Origin: Bacillota bacterium
GTDB taxonomy: Bacteria; Bacillota; Bacilli; Paenibacillales; NBRC-103111
DNA: 64,000 nucleotides
Reading direction: 5' to 3'
Assembly: GCA_023388055.1 (NCBI GenBank)
Contig: JAEWGW010000004.1
Span: 124,001-188,000, forward strand
The notes under the pieces were generated by a model that was given only the letters and a program-made list of their open reading frames with translations, did no database searches and was not told the origin of the DNA. Positions 25,399 through 34,094 of this stretch are shown here, piece after piece. Within the stretch, counting starts at the first letter, position 1, and every line of letters starts with the position of its first letter. The translations under genes and the position numbers were made by a program.

Positions 25399-25448
25399 AC
25401 AATCCCCATTCTGGGCCTCCCGTCAAAGGGAGACGCCACAATGGGGAT
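25399..25448 (-). terminator. Terminator of glyQS
   Basis: On the minus strand AATCCCCATT pairs with AATGGGGATT around an inner stem (TCTCCC / GGGAGG-like) and is followed by GTTTGTTTTTG. It lies about 90 bases after the glyQS stop. Confidence 0.75.
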
Positions 25449-25533
25449 TCGTTCTAGAGTAACCGTTAATGGGGTTCCCCCAAACGTAACCGGAATTTGC
25501 TTCGGGGCATGACATCACGGTTGGGGATATTTA

Positions 25534-26919
25534 CTACCAGGCCAGCTTGCTCTCCAGGAAACTCTTCAGCTCGCTGATGGGCATGCGGGTTTGCTCCATG
25601 GTATCCCGGTCGCGGACGGTGACTTGACCGTCGGTTTCGGATTCGAAGTCATAGGTGATGCAGAACGGCGTGCCGATTTCATCGTGGCGGCGGTAGCGTT
25701 TGCCGATGGAGCCAGAGTCGTCGTAATCCACCATGAAGTCCTTAGCCAGATCCGCAAACACCTTTTGGGCGCTGTCGGCCAGCTTTTTGGACAACGGGAA
25801 GATGGCAGCCTTGTAAGGAGCCAATGCCGGGTGCAGATGCAGCACGGTGCGGCTGTCCTCGCCTTCCAGAGCCTGCTCCTCGAAGCTGTCGATGAGGAAG
25901 GCCAGGGTAACCCGGTCTGCGCCCAGGGAGGGTTCGATGCAGTACGGGATGTAGCGTTCCTTGTTGTCCTGGTCGATATAGTTGAAGTCCTCGCCGGAAT
26001 GCTCCATATGCTGCTTCAGGTCATAGTCGGTGCGGTCCGCAATGCCCCACAGCTCGCCCCAGCCGAAGGGGAAGCGGTATTCGATGTCGGTGGTTGCGTT
26101 GGAATAGTGGGAAAGCTCGTCGTCGGAGTGGTCCCGCAGACGGATGCTGTCCTCCTTGATGCCCAGGGCCAGCAGCCAGTTTTTGCAGAAGCTGCGCCAG
26201 TAGCCGAACCATTCCATATCCTCACCGGGCTTGCAGAAGAATTCAAGCTCCATTTGTTCGAATTCACGGGTACGGAAGGTGAAGTTGCCCGGAGTGATTT
26301 CGTTGCGGAAGCTTTTGCCGATTTGGCCGATGCCGAAGGGCAGCTTCTTGCGCATGGTGCGCTGTACGTTCTTGAAGTTCACGAAGATGCCTTGTGCCGT
26401 TTCCGGGCGCAGGTAAATTTCGTTGGCGCTGGAGACGGTGACACCTTGGTGGGTTTTGAACATCAGGTTGAACTGGCGGATGTCCGTGTAGTCGAAGGCG
26501 CCGCAATCCGGACACACAATGTTGTGCTCGCGGATCAGGTCCATCATTTGGTCGAAGGAGAGGCCGTCCACAACCATCTCGATGCCCTTGTCGTTCAGGG
26601 CGTTCTCGATAATCTTATCGGCGCGGTGGCGGGCCTTACATTGTTTGCAGTCCACCATCGGGTCGTTGAAGTTGCCCACGTGGCCAGAAGCGACCCACGC
26701 TTGGGGATTCATCAGAATGGCAGCGTCCAGACCTACATTGTACGGGGACTCCTGAATGAACTTCTTCCACCAGGCCTTCTTCACGTTATTCTTCAGTTCT
26801 ACACCCAGAGGGCCGTAATCCCAGGTGTTGGCGAGACCGCCGTAAATTTCGGAGCCGGGAAAAATAAAACCCCGGTGCTTGGCAATGGCAACAACCTGAT
26901 CCATTGAAACTTCCTTCAT
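25534..26919 (-). CDS. glyQS: Glycyl-tRNA synthetase, single-chain class II type
   Basis: About 461 residues from the ATG at 26919 (AAAGGAG upstream). It charges tRNA-Gly with glycine in the cytoplasm. Class II features are visible: GFIFPGSEIYGGLANTWDYGPLGVELKNN at the start, a zinc-type CKQCKARH...CPDCG region, motif 2 (FRNEITPGNFTFRTREFEQMELEFF) and motif 3 (EPSLGADRVTLAFL). It is the eukaryote/archaeal-like homodimeric form, not the alpha2-beta2 form of B. subtilis. Expression is controlled by the T-box leader upstream. Confidence 0.95.
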   Translation of the reverse strand: MKEVSMDQVVAIAKHRGFIFPGSEIYGGLANTWDYGPLGVELKNNVKKAWWKKFIQESPYNVGLDAAILMNPQAWVASGHVGNFNDPMVDCKQCKARHRADKIIENALNDKGIEMVVDGLSFDQMMDLIREHNIVCPDCGAFDYTDIRQFNLMFKTHQGVTVSSANEIYLRPETAQGIFVNFKNVQRTMRKKLPFGIGQIGKSFRNEITPGNFTFRTREFEQMELEFFCKPGEDMEWFGYWRSFCKNWLLALGIKEDSIRLRDHSDDELSHYSNATTDIEYRFPFGWGELWGIADRTDYDLKQHMEHSGEDFNYIDQDNKERYIPYCIEPSLGADRVTLAFLIDSFEEQALEGEDSRTVLHLHPALAPYKAAIFPLSKKLADSAQKVFADLAKDFMVDYDDSGSIGKRYRRHDEIGTPFCITYDFESETDGQVTVRDRDTMEQTRMPISELKSFLESKLAW

Positions 26920-26973
26920 GATCCATTCTCCTTTATCGGTTAAAGTTGCGCCCGGCAGCCGTCGGCCCAATCG

Positions 26974-27247
26974 AAAAAGCCCTCGTCCCCGGACATGAGT
27001 CATGTCCGGGGACGAGAGCTTGGATACTCCCGCGGTTCCACCCCAGTTGATGCTTTCTCTTGTGTCCTGCCCATACGGTGAAGCTGCAGGGGCCAGAACA
27101 AAAGAAGATGCGCATCCGCTTTCTTGTCACCGGCTCGGGAGCGCCTGTCTTGCGGCTGCTGTACCGGGCTTCCACTATCCCCGGTTCGCTTCAACAGCAG
27201 GCTGCCGCATAGATTTCTCCGTCACAGCCGAATCTTCGATTTGCTTA
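26974..27247 (-). ncRNA. T-box riboswitch leader of glyQS
   Basis: The conserved T-box GGGGTGGAACCGCGGGAG is at 27044-27027 on the minus strand. It is followed by a 16-base-pair terminator stem (CTCGTCCCCGGACATG with its complement, 26982-27016) and a U-run. Upstream lie a GGAGA element and a distal stem CCGGG...CCCGG as expected for stem I. A GGC at about 27145-27143 is a possible glycine specifier codon; this assignment is tentative. Uncharged tRNA-Gly should stabilise the antiterminator. Confidence 0.9.
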
Positions 27248-27249
27248 CC

Positions 27250-27278
27250 ATCGTATCCATAATGAGGTGGTTTGTCAA
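27250..27278 (-). promoter_or_regulatory. Promoter of the glyQS T-box leader
   Basis: On the minus strand TTGACA (27278-27273) and TACGAT (27255-27250) have a 17-base spacer directly upstream of the T-box leader. Confidence 0.7.
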
Positions 27279-27328
27279 GCTGCGGATGTCCCGCGGCAAG
27301 TGTCTCTCATCCGGAACGCAGCCCCTGC

Positions 27329-27581
27329 TTAATGCGCCGGATCCCAGCCGTCGCTGCCGTATTCGGCATACCGGGTGGTGCTTTCATTGGCGGCATATTT
27401 TTTAAGGCGTCCGTTCCATCCTCCCCTGCCCCTGACCCTGGAATTGCCCTTGCCCTTGGCCTTGCGATTGGTTCTGACCGTTATCCGGAATGGTCTGGGC
27501 GGAGATGTATTCACAGGCGGCCAGCGACAGGCAGCAGATGAGCAGCATCACAAGACGGGCGGCAGTCTTCCATTTTCTCAT
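27329..27581 (-). pseudogene. Small Gln/Gly-repeat lipoprotein, probably frameshifted
   Basis: The frame from the ATG at 27581 encodes 59 residues: a signal ending in the lipobox LAAC, then QTIPDNGQNQSQGQGQGQ. It stops at 27402. A second frame shifted by one base continues with good codons, KKYAANESTTRYAEYGSDG, and ends at 27329. The join falls in a CAGGGG repeat tract, where slips are common. The original protein was probably about 84 residues. It follows the membrane protein gene by 4 bases, so the two were one operon. A programmed frameshift or sequencing error are alternatives. Confidence 0.5.
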
Positions 27582-27585
27582 CCCT

Positions 27586-29136
27586 TCATGCCTCCTTTTC
27601 CACAAACAGAGCATCGTACATATCCTTGAAGCCCATGTAGGACATCACCAGCAGCAGCGGGTAAACAGGGAACAGATAACGGGATTTGATTTCCCACAGC
27701 AGATAAAATGCGATAAAGCCCAGAATCACCAGCACCAGCGGGGTTTCGGCAAAACGCCCGGATTTGAGCCCGCCGATAAGCCGGACCAGGATAAAGCCGT
27801 ACATCAGGATGTTCATGGCGTACATGGCCCATATGAGGCCTACCCTGGCATGGGAGTCACCCTTAAACAGCTCCGTGGCAAAGGTGGTGTAGCTGTATTT
27901 ATCCCCTACGGCGCCCATGCCGCGGCCAAAGGTGGAGGAGCCGTTGCCAATGCCGTACCGTTCCATCTGGTAGGTGCCTTCGGTCCAGGTCCAGACCAGC
28001 TTCTTGGCGTACATCTTGAGAAGATCTCCCGCTTCCGCTTCGGACAGCTTGCGGCTGATCTCCTCCTTAAACAGCTCTGTGCTTTTCTCCTTGTTGTAGC
28101 CGGCCTGCCGCTGATAAATCGTGTAGCTTTGGCGGTTGTCCCAAAAACCGAAGGTGCTTTGGTTCACCCCCATGTTCAGCCACATGTAGACGGGTGCGGA
28201 GTTGGCACTAACGGAGCCCTCCACCTTGCCTGTTGCCTGAAGCAGCAGATTCTGGGTCCAGCCCGGCACCATAAAAACCAGCACCGTTACAGAAAGCCCC
28301 AGGAAAGATTTTTTGACACCGATTCTCCGGATTTGAAGCAGGACAGTGATGACAATAGCCACCAAAAAGATTGCTCCGATGCTTCGGAAGTAATTCCCGA
28401 TTGCCAGCAGAACCGCAGCATAAAGCATATGGCTTAGGGTTCCTTGCTTGATAAAACGGACGGCGAAATAAAGCGCCGAGGTAAGAAACGCCGTAGCGAT
28501 GACATCATTATAGATGAGGTTGTTCATAAACAGCGCCGGTGCATAAAGAGCTGCCAGTACAAGGACGCCGTAATCCCGGCTGCGGGATTTCACATTCAGC
28601 TCCTTGTAAAGCAGGTATACCATCAGCGTCGTGACCAGGGTGAACCCGATGTTGAAGAGCTTGATGACCAAGTAATTGTCCGGGAACAAAAGCAATAGCG
28701 TCTTCAAATACAGCACAATAGAAAAGTTAAATGGAAACATATGCAGATAGCCTGTGGTCTGAAACGAGGAATAATCCCCCCGGTACAGCATGTTTTGGGC
28801 CAGGGTCAGCACCGTCTGGGAGTCGTCCGTGGGCAGCCGGGGAAACAGGAAAATAATTGCAGTCTGGATGGCGAAGGAAACAACCAGTACACCCGGAATG
28901 ATGATTTTCGGACTGAAGCTGTCCAGTCTCCGGCACAGAGCGTACAGGCCAAGACCCGCCAACAGCACCGCTGCGGCTGTAACGATGAACAGAAGCTGCT
29001 GCTGCTTTTCCAGCACAGGCGTGTCTCCGTATACCGCATACAGATACTTTGCCCGCACCAAAAAGGAGGCGGCGACGAATAGTCCCAGGAACAGGGTAAG
29101 CAGGATGTAGAATAGTTTGTGAATTCCTTTGACCAT
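27586..29136 (-). CDS. GT39-like polytopic membrane protein
   Basis: About 516 residues from the ATG at 29136, preceded by GAGGAGGG. It has about 11-12 hydrophobic segments. A loop after the second or third carries RLPTDDSQTVLTLAQNMLYRGDYSSFQTTGYLHMFPFN, which resembles the acidic catalytic loop of GT-C transferases of the PMT/ArnT group. It probably transfers sugar from a lipid donor on the outer face of the membrane. The exact family and substrate are not known. The small lipoprotein gene follows directly. Confidence 0.75.
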   Translation of the reverse strand: MVKGIHKLFYILLTLFLGLFVAASFLVRAKYLYAVYGDTPVLEKQQQLLFIVTAAAVLLAGLGLYALCRRLDSFSPKIIIPGVLVVSFAIQTAIIFLFPRLPTDDSQTVLTLAQNMLYRGDYSSFQTTGYLHMFPFNFSIVLYLKTLLLLFPDNYLVIKLFNIGFTLVTTLMVYLLYKELNVKSRSRDYGVLVLAALYAPALFMNNLIYNDVIATAFLTSALYFAVRFIKQGTLSHMLYAAVLLAIGNYFRSIGAIFLVAIVITVLLQIRRIGVKKSFLGLSVTVLVFMVPGWTQNLLLQATGKVEGSVSANSAPVYMWLNMGVNQSTFGFWDNRQSYTIYQRQAGYNKEKSTELFKEEISRKLSEAEAGDLLKMYAKKLVWTWTEGTYQMERYGIGNGSSTFGRGMGAVGDKYSYTTFATELFKGDSHARVGLIWAMYAMNILMYGFILVRLIGGLKSGRFAETPLVLVILGFIAFYLLWEIKSRYLFPVYPLLLVMSYMGFKDMYDALFVEKEA

Positions 29137-29232
29137 GGAATCCCTCCTCAAGCTTCCGTGTGATTTTCCGGCAGGATGCCCTGATTATAACGGCCCAACC
29201 TGAAAATCCGTTGAAAGGCAGAGGCAAGCCAA

Positions 29233-29409
29233 ATGCAATTCTGCAGTTATTTTTTAACATAACTGCCGGACGGCACCTCTTCCTGCAAATCTGCAGTTAT
29301 TTAGGGCCGATCGCCTTCAAATTGGCGTTTGCTCCATAAATAACTGCACTTTTGCAGGTAGACAAGGGAATTTCCCCGGATAACGCGGAAATAACTGTAC
29401 TTTTGCAGG
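29233..29409. repeat. Family C four-unit inverted repeat cluster (C1)
   Basis: Two direct units (near 29234-29252 and 29283-29302, TGCAGTTATTT) and two inverted units (29338-29358 and 29389-29409, AAATAACTGCACTTTTGCAG). Pitch about 50, total about 177. It lies upstream of the GT39-like gene and within its likely leader or promoter region. Confidence 0.8.
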
Positions 29410-29445
29410 ATGGGCCGGCTCCTTTCCCGGCTGTCCGCTTGGACA

Positions 29446-29482
29446 GCAAAAAACCGCCGGGCGTTTATTGCTCCCGGCGGTT
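29446..29482 (-). terminator. Terminator of the thioredoxin-like gene
   Basis: On the minus strand AACCGCCGGG pairs with CCCGGCGGTT and runs into six T. It lies about 25 bases after the stop at 29507. Confidence 0.85.
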
Positions 29483-29506
29483 CCATTCATTCTTTTTCCA
29501 AAAAAA

Positions 29507-30097
29507 TCAGCTCCGCGGCACCAGGTCGCAGGCATCCGCCGGCATCCAGTGCTCATCCTGATCCTCCCACTTGACATTACATCCAATGGGATTGGTCAAG
29601 GGCACAGACAGTGGCTTGCCTGCCAAGATCTCCGACAGGGCCCGGTCCAGATCATTGACGGTGGCCTTATCCGCTTCCCGCGGATTGTCCAGCCCCCGCC
29701 CGGAGTAGACCAGCTTCCGCTCCCCGTCGAAGACATAGAAATGCGGCGTGCGCAGAGCGCCATAGGCTTTGGCTGCGCTTTGATCCAGGTCGCGGAGATA
29801 GGTCCAGGGAAAAAGCTGCTCCTCCATCCGCTGGACCATATGTTCGAAGGAATCATCGGGTTTGGTCTTTTCGCTGTTGGCATTAATGCCCACAAAGGCT
29901 ACCCCCTGCTCCTGGTACTTCAGCGCAGTTTGGCGGGTTACCTCATCGGAGCCAACAACATAGGGACAATGGTTGCAGGTGAAGAAAACAACGAGTACAG
30001 GGGCTCCGGCAAAGTCTTGCAGCGAGTAAATTTTTCCGTCAGTAGCCGGCAGGGAAAAATCCGGCGCTTGCTCACCCAGTTGCAGCGTAAATGCCAT
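29507..30097 (-). CDS. Thioredoxin-like (AhpC/TSA-redoxin) protein
   Basis: 196 residues. It starts with LQLGEQAPDFSLPATDGKIYSLQDFAGAPVLVVFF and has the active-site-like CNHCPYV, a CxxC on the thioredoxin fold. The later segment TPHFYVFDGERKLVYSGRGLDN includes the cis-Pro. This subgroup (CNHCPYV type) is widespread and annotated as thioredoxin-family or redoxin. It has no signal peptide, so it is probably cytosolic. The ATG at 30097 follows TGGAGG. It is a single gene with its own terminator. Confidence 0.85.
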   Translation of the reverse strand: MAFTLQLGEQAPDFSLPATDGKIYSLQDFAGAPVLVVFFTCNHCPYVVGSDEVTRQTALKYQEQGVAFVGINANSEKTKPDDSFEHMVQRMEEQLFPWTYLRDLDQSAAKAYGALRTPHFYVFDGERKLVYSGRGLDNPREADKATVNDLDRALSEILAGKPLSVPLTNPIGCNVKWEDQDEHWMPADACDLVPRS

Positions 30098-30207
30098 TTC
30101 ATCGCCTCCATCACGTATTCCGGCCTTGGCCGGCCGTCTCCTAAATTGTAACGGAGTCGACCGGGGAAAAACAAGGCGAAACTGGGTGTATCCGGCTTAT
30201 TCCGGTA

Positions 30208-30882
30208 TTAAATCCACTGAACAACCTCTTCCATCGGACGTCTGGTTTTGGGCTGGGGCTCCTTGGCGCGGTAGCCGAATCCGGCCATGACCGATACGCC
30301 AAAATGCTCCGGATCGAGGATGCCCTCCTCCTGCAGAATGCTCTCCACCGCTGCCGGATTGAAGCCTTCGATGGGACAGGAATCGATGCCCAGGAAGGCT
30401 GCCGCTGTCAGCATATTGCCCAGCGCAATATAGCTTTGTTTGCAGGCCCAGTCGAACAGTGCCCGGTCATTGCCCAGCAGGTTAAATTCGTTACGCTGGA
30501 AGTTTTCGTAAACGGCCTTCATCCTTTCGGCCACAGCCTCCGGCAGCTTCTTCACCTCGGTCATCATCTTCGCGACGTAATCGCCGCTGTAGATCACATC
30601 CCCGGACTTCCGGGCCAGGATAATGACGAAGTGGCTGGCGCCGTTCAAGCTGTTTTGCGCCCCCCAGGACACCGGGAAAAGCTTCTCTTTCAGCGCTTTA
30701 TCCTGAATCACCAGGAACTTCCATGGTTCAAAGCCGAAGGAGCTGGGGGACAGACGGCCCGCCTCCAGAATCGTGTTGAAATCCTCCGGGGTTATCATCT
30801 TCTCCGGATCAAACTGCTTGCAGGCATGGCGGAACTCCATAACATCCAGGAACTGCTGATTCTTCGTGGAAAGGGTTGACAT
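30208..30882 (-). CDS. NAD(P)H-dependent nitroreductase
   Basis: About 224 residues from the ATG at 30882; the longer frame has no better site. FMN-binding features are FRHACKQFDPEK near the start, RLSPSSFGFEPWKFLVIQD, and the C-terminal GFGYRAKEPQPKTRRP. The family reduces nitro compounds or quinones, as in NfsB. It is divergent from an HxlR regulator at 31019, a common arrangement for electrophile or quinone response (YodB-type control). Confidence 0.87.
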   Translation of the reverse strand: MSTLSTKNQQFLDVMEFRHACKQFDPEKMITPEDFNTILEAGRLSPSSFGFEPWKFLVIQDKALKEKLFPVSWGAQNSLNGASHFVIILARKSGDVIYSGDYVAKMMTEVKKLPEAVAERMKAVYENFQRNEFNLLGNDRALFDWACKQSYIALGNMLTAAAFLGIDSCPIEGFNPAAVESILQEEGILDPEHFGVSVMAGFGYRAKEPQPKTRRPMEEVVQWI

Positions 30883-30958
30883 CCTCAAAACCTGCCTCTC
30901 AATGGGTATGCCCTTACCATAGCATAACCCTGTACCGGATTGTAGTACGCACATTTTT

Positions 30959-30981
30959 GATATACAATATCATATTAATAT
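30959..30981. promoter_or_regulatory. Palindromes between nitroreductase and HxlR genes
   Basis: GATAT-ACA-ATATC (30959-30971) is followed directly by ATATTAATAT (30972-30981) in the AT-rich divergent promoter region. Likely the HxlR operator. Confidence 0.45.
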
Positions 30982-31018
30982 CCTAAGTATCTTTTTTATC
31001 CTAGGGGAGGTTTGAGGA

Positions 31019-31396
31019 ATGGACCATTGTGAAGCTCCGGCAAAGCATCAGCCCTGCGCCGTGGAAATCACCTTGAATATTATCAGCGGCAAATGGAAGG
31101 GCATTATCCTGTACCGGCTTTTGGACGGCAAAAAACGGTTTAATGAGCTCAAACGGCGGATTCCCAATGTGACCCACCGGACTCTGACCCTGCAGCTGCG
31201 GGAGCTGGAGGCGGACGGAATTTTAAAGCGCACCGTCTACGCGGAGGTGCCGCCCCGGGTGGAATACGAGCTGACGGAGCTGGGACTGTCCATGACCCCG
31301 ATTCTGAAGGCTATCTACGACTGGGGAGTCAGCTACCGGGACAGCCAGCAGGAGCAATCCGCTGCAGCTCTGGAGGCCCCAGGCGTACAAGCCTAA
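31019..31396 (+). CDS. HxlR-family regulator
   Basis: 125 residues. The typical core is CAVEITLNIISGKWKGIILYRLLDGKKRFNELKRRIPNVTHRTLTLQLRELEADGILKR. One Cys at residue 4 and another at residue 13 are candidates for thiol sensing; the second lies at the position of the conserved redox Cys of YodB-like proteins. It is divergent from the nitroreductase and presumably represses it. The ATG at 31019 follows GGGGAGG. Confidence 0.88.
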   Translation: MDHCEAPAKHQPCAVEITLNIISGKWKGIILYRLLDGKKRFNELKRRIPNVTHRTLTLQLRELEADGILKRTVYAEVPPRVEYELTELGLSMTPILKAIYDWGVSYRDSQQEQSAAALEAPGVQA

Positions 31397-31425
31397 CGGG
31401 TAAAAAAACGGGCAGGCAGAGGAGG

Positions 31426-32220
31426 ATGGCCGTTTTGATGCGGATTTACGCGGCCGATGATCATATTATGGTACTGACCGATGCGGTGGATGCCAGCTTC
31501 CACCGCCATCTGTACGTGCAGCTTTCCATTGCGCTGGACAAGGAATTTTATATGGAGGTAGACGGTGCACGTTTCCTGTGCCCGGGGATCGTGCTGGATT
31601 CGCAGCTGGAGCACGGCATGGACAGCAACAGAGGCAGGCAGCTGTTCCTGTTGGCGGACCGGGCTTCGGGTTTGGCTGCAAGCCTGCGGGCTGCTTTTTT
31701 GGAGAAGGCGGGCGGACGTTACGCCCTGCTGCCCCGGGAAGCAGGAAGCCGGATTGGGGAGCTGCTTGATATGGAGCCGGAGCTGTGGGAGCAGGCCGGG
31801 AATTATCCGCTGCTGTTATCCCGCGTGCTGGCGCTGCTGGGCATTGAGGACCGGGCAGCGGTGAACCGTCGGATCACCGACGGGCGGGTACAGCAAACGG
31901 TGGAAGCGCTGCGGTCCGGCCACCTGACCGGTTTGACCATAACAGAGCTGGCCAGACGCACCTTGCTTTCGCCCAGCAGGCTCTCCCATCTGTTCAAGGC
32001 CGAAACCGGCATGCCCCTGGGCAGCTATATGGCCCTGCACAAGCTGGAGAGCGCCATGCAGCATCTTCTGCAGCATGGCAATGCCACAGAAGCCGCCATG
32101 GAGGCGGGCTTCGACAGTCCCTCGCATTTTGCGGCAGCCAGCAAAAAAATCTTGGGCATGAGTGCCACCTCCATCCGGCGGGATAGCGTCTTTTTGAAAG
32201 TTTCCCTCTTCGCCCCGTGA
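31426..32220 (+). CDS. AraC-family regulator
   Basis: 264 residues. The C-terminal 95 residues are the AraC DNA-binding domain (LTITELARRTLLSPSRLSHLFKAETGMPLGSYM ... EAGFDSPSHFAAASKKILGMS). The N-terminal region looks cupin-like (DASFHRHLYVQLSIALD). The first ATG directly touches AGGAGG, so the TTG at 31435 or ATG at 31438 may be the real start. It follows the HxlR gene by 29 bases and precedes a transglutaminase-like gene by 27 bases, so the three may be co-transcribed. Confidence 0.83.
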   Translation: MAVLMRIYAADDHIMVLTDAVDASFHRHLYVQLSIALDKEFYMEVDGARFLCPGIVLDSQLEHGMDSNRGRQLFLLADRASGLAASLRAAFLEKAGGRYALLPREAGSRIGELLDMEPELWEQAGNYPLLLSRVLALLGIEDRAAVNRRITDGRVQQTVEALRSGHLTGLTITELARRTLLSPSRLSHLFKAETGMPLGSYMALHKLESAMQHLLQHGNATEAAMEAGFDSPSHFAAASKKILGMSATSIRRDSVFLKVSLFAP

Positions 32221-32247
32221 TAACCTAGGGTCAGGAGGTGCTTGACG

Positions 32248-32970
32248 ATGGCGCATACGAATTCGATGGAGCGTTTTTTGAAGCCTACGGCGATTTTGGA
32301 CTACGGGGACTTACGGATCAGGAAGCTGGTGGAGAAGCGCGGCTGGCTGGACCTGGACAATACCGGGAAGATCCTGAACATCTATAACTTTGTCCGGGAT
32401 GAGATTGCGTTTGGTTATAACGAGGATGACGCCCTTCCGGCCTCAGCGGTGCTTGCACACGGCTACGGGCAGTGCAATACCAAGGGAGTCCTGTTTATGG
32501 CGCTGCTCCGCGCTGCAGGCATCCCCTGCCGGATACACGGCTTTACGATTGATAAAAAACTGCAAAAAGGGGCCATGAAGGGCTTCTATTACCGGCTGTC
32601 GCCGCGGGAAATTCTGCACAGCTGGGTAGAGGTTTATGTGGAGGAGCAGGACAGGTGGATCAATATGGAGGGGTTTATTCTGGACCTGCCTTACCTGGCC
32701 AAACTCCAGCAGAAATTTGCCGATTGTACGGGCTCCTTCTGCGGGTATGGAGTGGCTGTGGCGGACTTCCGAAATCCTCCGGTGCAGTGGGACGGCAACG
32801 ATACCTATATTCAAAAGGAAGGTATCGTCAGGGACTTCGGGGTATTCGACGGTCCGGATGAGCTGTTCGCCGCACAACGCCAGGAGCTGGGGCCCGTAAA
32901 AAGCTTATTGTTCCGCCATCTGATCCGGCATCTGATGAACCGGAATGTCCGCCGTATCCGCAACGGATAG
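32248..32970 (+). CDS. Transglutaminase-like protein
   Basis: About 240 residues from the ATG at 32248 (AGGAGG, spacing 9). The core is LNIYNFVRDEIAFGYN ... AHGYGQCNTKGVLFMALLRAAGIPCRIHGFTI (nucleophile Cys), then LHSWVEVYVEEQDRWINMEG (His, and an Asn or Asp in the usual acidic position). The Cys-His pair is intact. No signal peptide is seen, so it is cytosolic. The gene follows an AraC gene, as the other transglutaminase-like gene in this window neighbours one. Activity and substrate unknown. Confidence 0.82.
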   Translation: MAHTNSMERFLKPTAILDYGDLRIRKLVEKRGWLDLDNTGKILNIYNFVRDEIAFGYNEDDALPASAVLAHGYGQCNTKGVLFMALLRAAGIPCRIHGFTIDKKLQKGAMKGFYYRLSPREILHSWVEVYVEEQDRWINMEGFILDLPYLAKLQQKFADCTGSFCGYGVAVADFRNPPVQWDGNDTYIQKEGIVRDFGVFDGPDELFAAQRQELGPVKSLLFRHLIRHLMNRNVRRIRNG

Positions 32971-33034
32971 ACGCCGGCCGTGCCAAGGGGAGCTGTTACG
33001 TGCTTATGGGGACAGCTCCCATCGTTTGGACCGG

Positions 33035-33295
33035 TTATTGCGGCTTGCTGATCCGTCTCAGGTTGATTATGTTCGATATCACCGTTGCCATCCCCCCGAA
33101 AAAGCTCCCCCACCCCCAAATACTGTTGAGCACAATACCGACAGCCCCCACACCAAGCAGGATAATGCCGATGGCGCTGCCGACATATGAGCCGGTAAGG
33201 GCCACCCTCCGGGAAGGGTAGGTGCCGCTTGCGGCATGTTTGGTAAAAGCGGCCATTTTTTCGTTATGGGCCTTCAAATCGAATTTTTTCATCAT
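33035..33295 (-). CDS. Small membrane protein
   Basis: 86 residues. A basic, soluble start (MMKKFDLKAHNEKMAAFTKH) is followed by two hydrophobic segments (about residues 38-58 and 61-78). AGGAGG lies 3-6 bases before ATGATG, so the second ATG is likely used. It lies 7 bases after the TetR gene on the same strand and is probably its regulatory target. No known family recognised. Confidence 0.65.
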   Translation of the reverse strand: MMKKFDLKAHNEKMAAFTKHAASGTYPSRRVALTGSYVGSAIGIILLGVGAVGIVLNSIWGWGSFFGGMATVISNIINLRRISKPQ

Positions 33296-33302
33296 TGTCC
33301 TC

Positions 33303-33881
33303 CTACTCGAAGATTTGATCCATCATCTGGTCCAGCATAAAATCAAACACCTGGAAGTGGTCGTACAGCAGCTTTTCCTTATTCGCGGCGATGTTCAAAA
33401 GGGATGCCAGCACAGACAAGGCCATCTCCTCCGGAATCCGCAGGGCCAGATAGGACTTGGCCAGAAGCCGCCTGGCACCGGCCAAACTGTCAAAGCCGAT
33501 GGCTTGCTGTTCCTCGGGTGCCAGCTTATTGATGAAGCCGGTAAAATCGGCGCTGGCCGTGTCATACAGGAACGGGCTTTTGTCATATTCGGCGTACACG
33601 GCCTTCAGCGCTTTGGTCAAACCGGACTTTCCCGGCCCCTGAGCCAGAATATCCTCCATCAGGGTATACAGACCTTGCTGCACATCCAATAGCGTTTCGT
33701 AGAACAGCCGTTCCTTGGACGGAAAAAAAATATAAAACGCACCTTTGGAAATGCCGGCCTTCTGGCATAGCTCGTCGATACTGGTCCGTTTGTAGCCGTA
33801 GCTTTTCCAGCTTAATTTGCAGCTGCCGATGAGAATGCCGCGGATATTCAGTTTTTCCTGCTCGCTGAAGCTTTTGGGCAA
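33303..33881 (-). CDS. TetR-family regulator
   Basis: About 192 residues if translation starts at the TTG at 33881, which has GGAGTGAG at proper distance and gives MPKSFSEQEKLNIR. A TTG at 33911 would add ten residues but has no ribosome binding site. The helix-turn-helix is TSIDELCQKAGISKGAFYIFFPSKERLFYETL. It is followed by a small membrane protein gene. A long palindrome upstream is its likely operator. Confidence 0.85.
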   Translation of the reverse strand: MPKSFSEQEKLNIRGILIGSCKLSWKSYGYKRTSIDELCQKAGISKGAFYIFFPSKERLFYETLLDVQQGLYTLMEDILAQGPGKSGLTKALKAVYAEYDKSPFLYDTASADFTGFINKLAPEEQQAIGFDSLAGARRLLAKSYLALRIPEEMALSVLASLLNIAANKEKLLYDHFQVFDFMLDQMMDQIFE

Positions 33882-33942
33882 AGGACTCACTCCGTTTTTG
33901 TTTATGATCAAGCTTTGTTAACGATTAAGACGTCGCATTTTG

Positions 33943-33966
33943 TGACTATATTTATTTTTTTAGTCA
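33943..33966 (-). promoter_or_regulatory. TetR-type inverted repeat TGACTA-N12-TAGTCA
   Basis: TGACTA (33943-33948) and TAGTCA (33961-33966) lie about 65 bases upstream of the TetR start in an AT-rich promoter region. Half-site spacing fits a TetR dimer. Confidence 0.55.
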
Positions 33967-34014
33967 TATATATCTTAACCTATACGCTCCCCTCCGTCAA
34001 TCCGGAGACTGGCT

Positions 34015-34053
34015 AAAAAACCCCAAGGCGTGTTTTTCGCACTCCAAGGGGCC
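34015..34053 (-). terminator. Imperfect terminator after the nitroreductase-GNAT gene
   Basis: On the minus strand an imperfect stem closed by CCCC / GGGG is followed by six T, about 45 bases after the stop at 34095. Confidence 0.6.
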
Positions 34054-34094
34054 GATTAAGTTACGTTCGGGACAAGTTTTTTTCGTATCGGCGC

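Noticed and set aside
25591..26907. Open frame of 438 codons on the plus strand opposite glyQS
   Set aside because: Antisense shadow of a conserved synthetase; no ribosome site and no recognisable domain.
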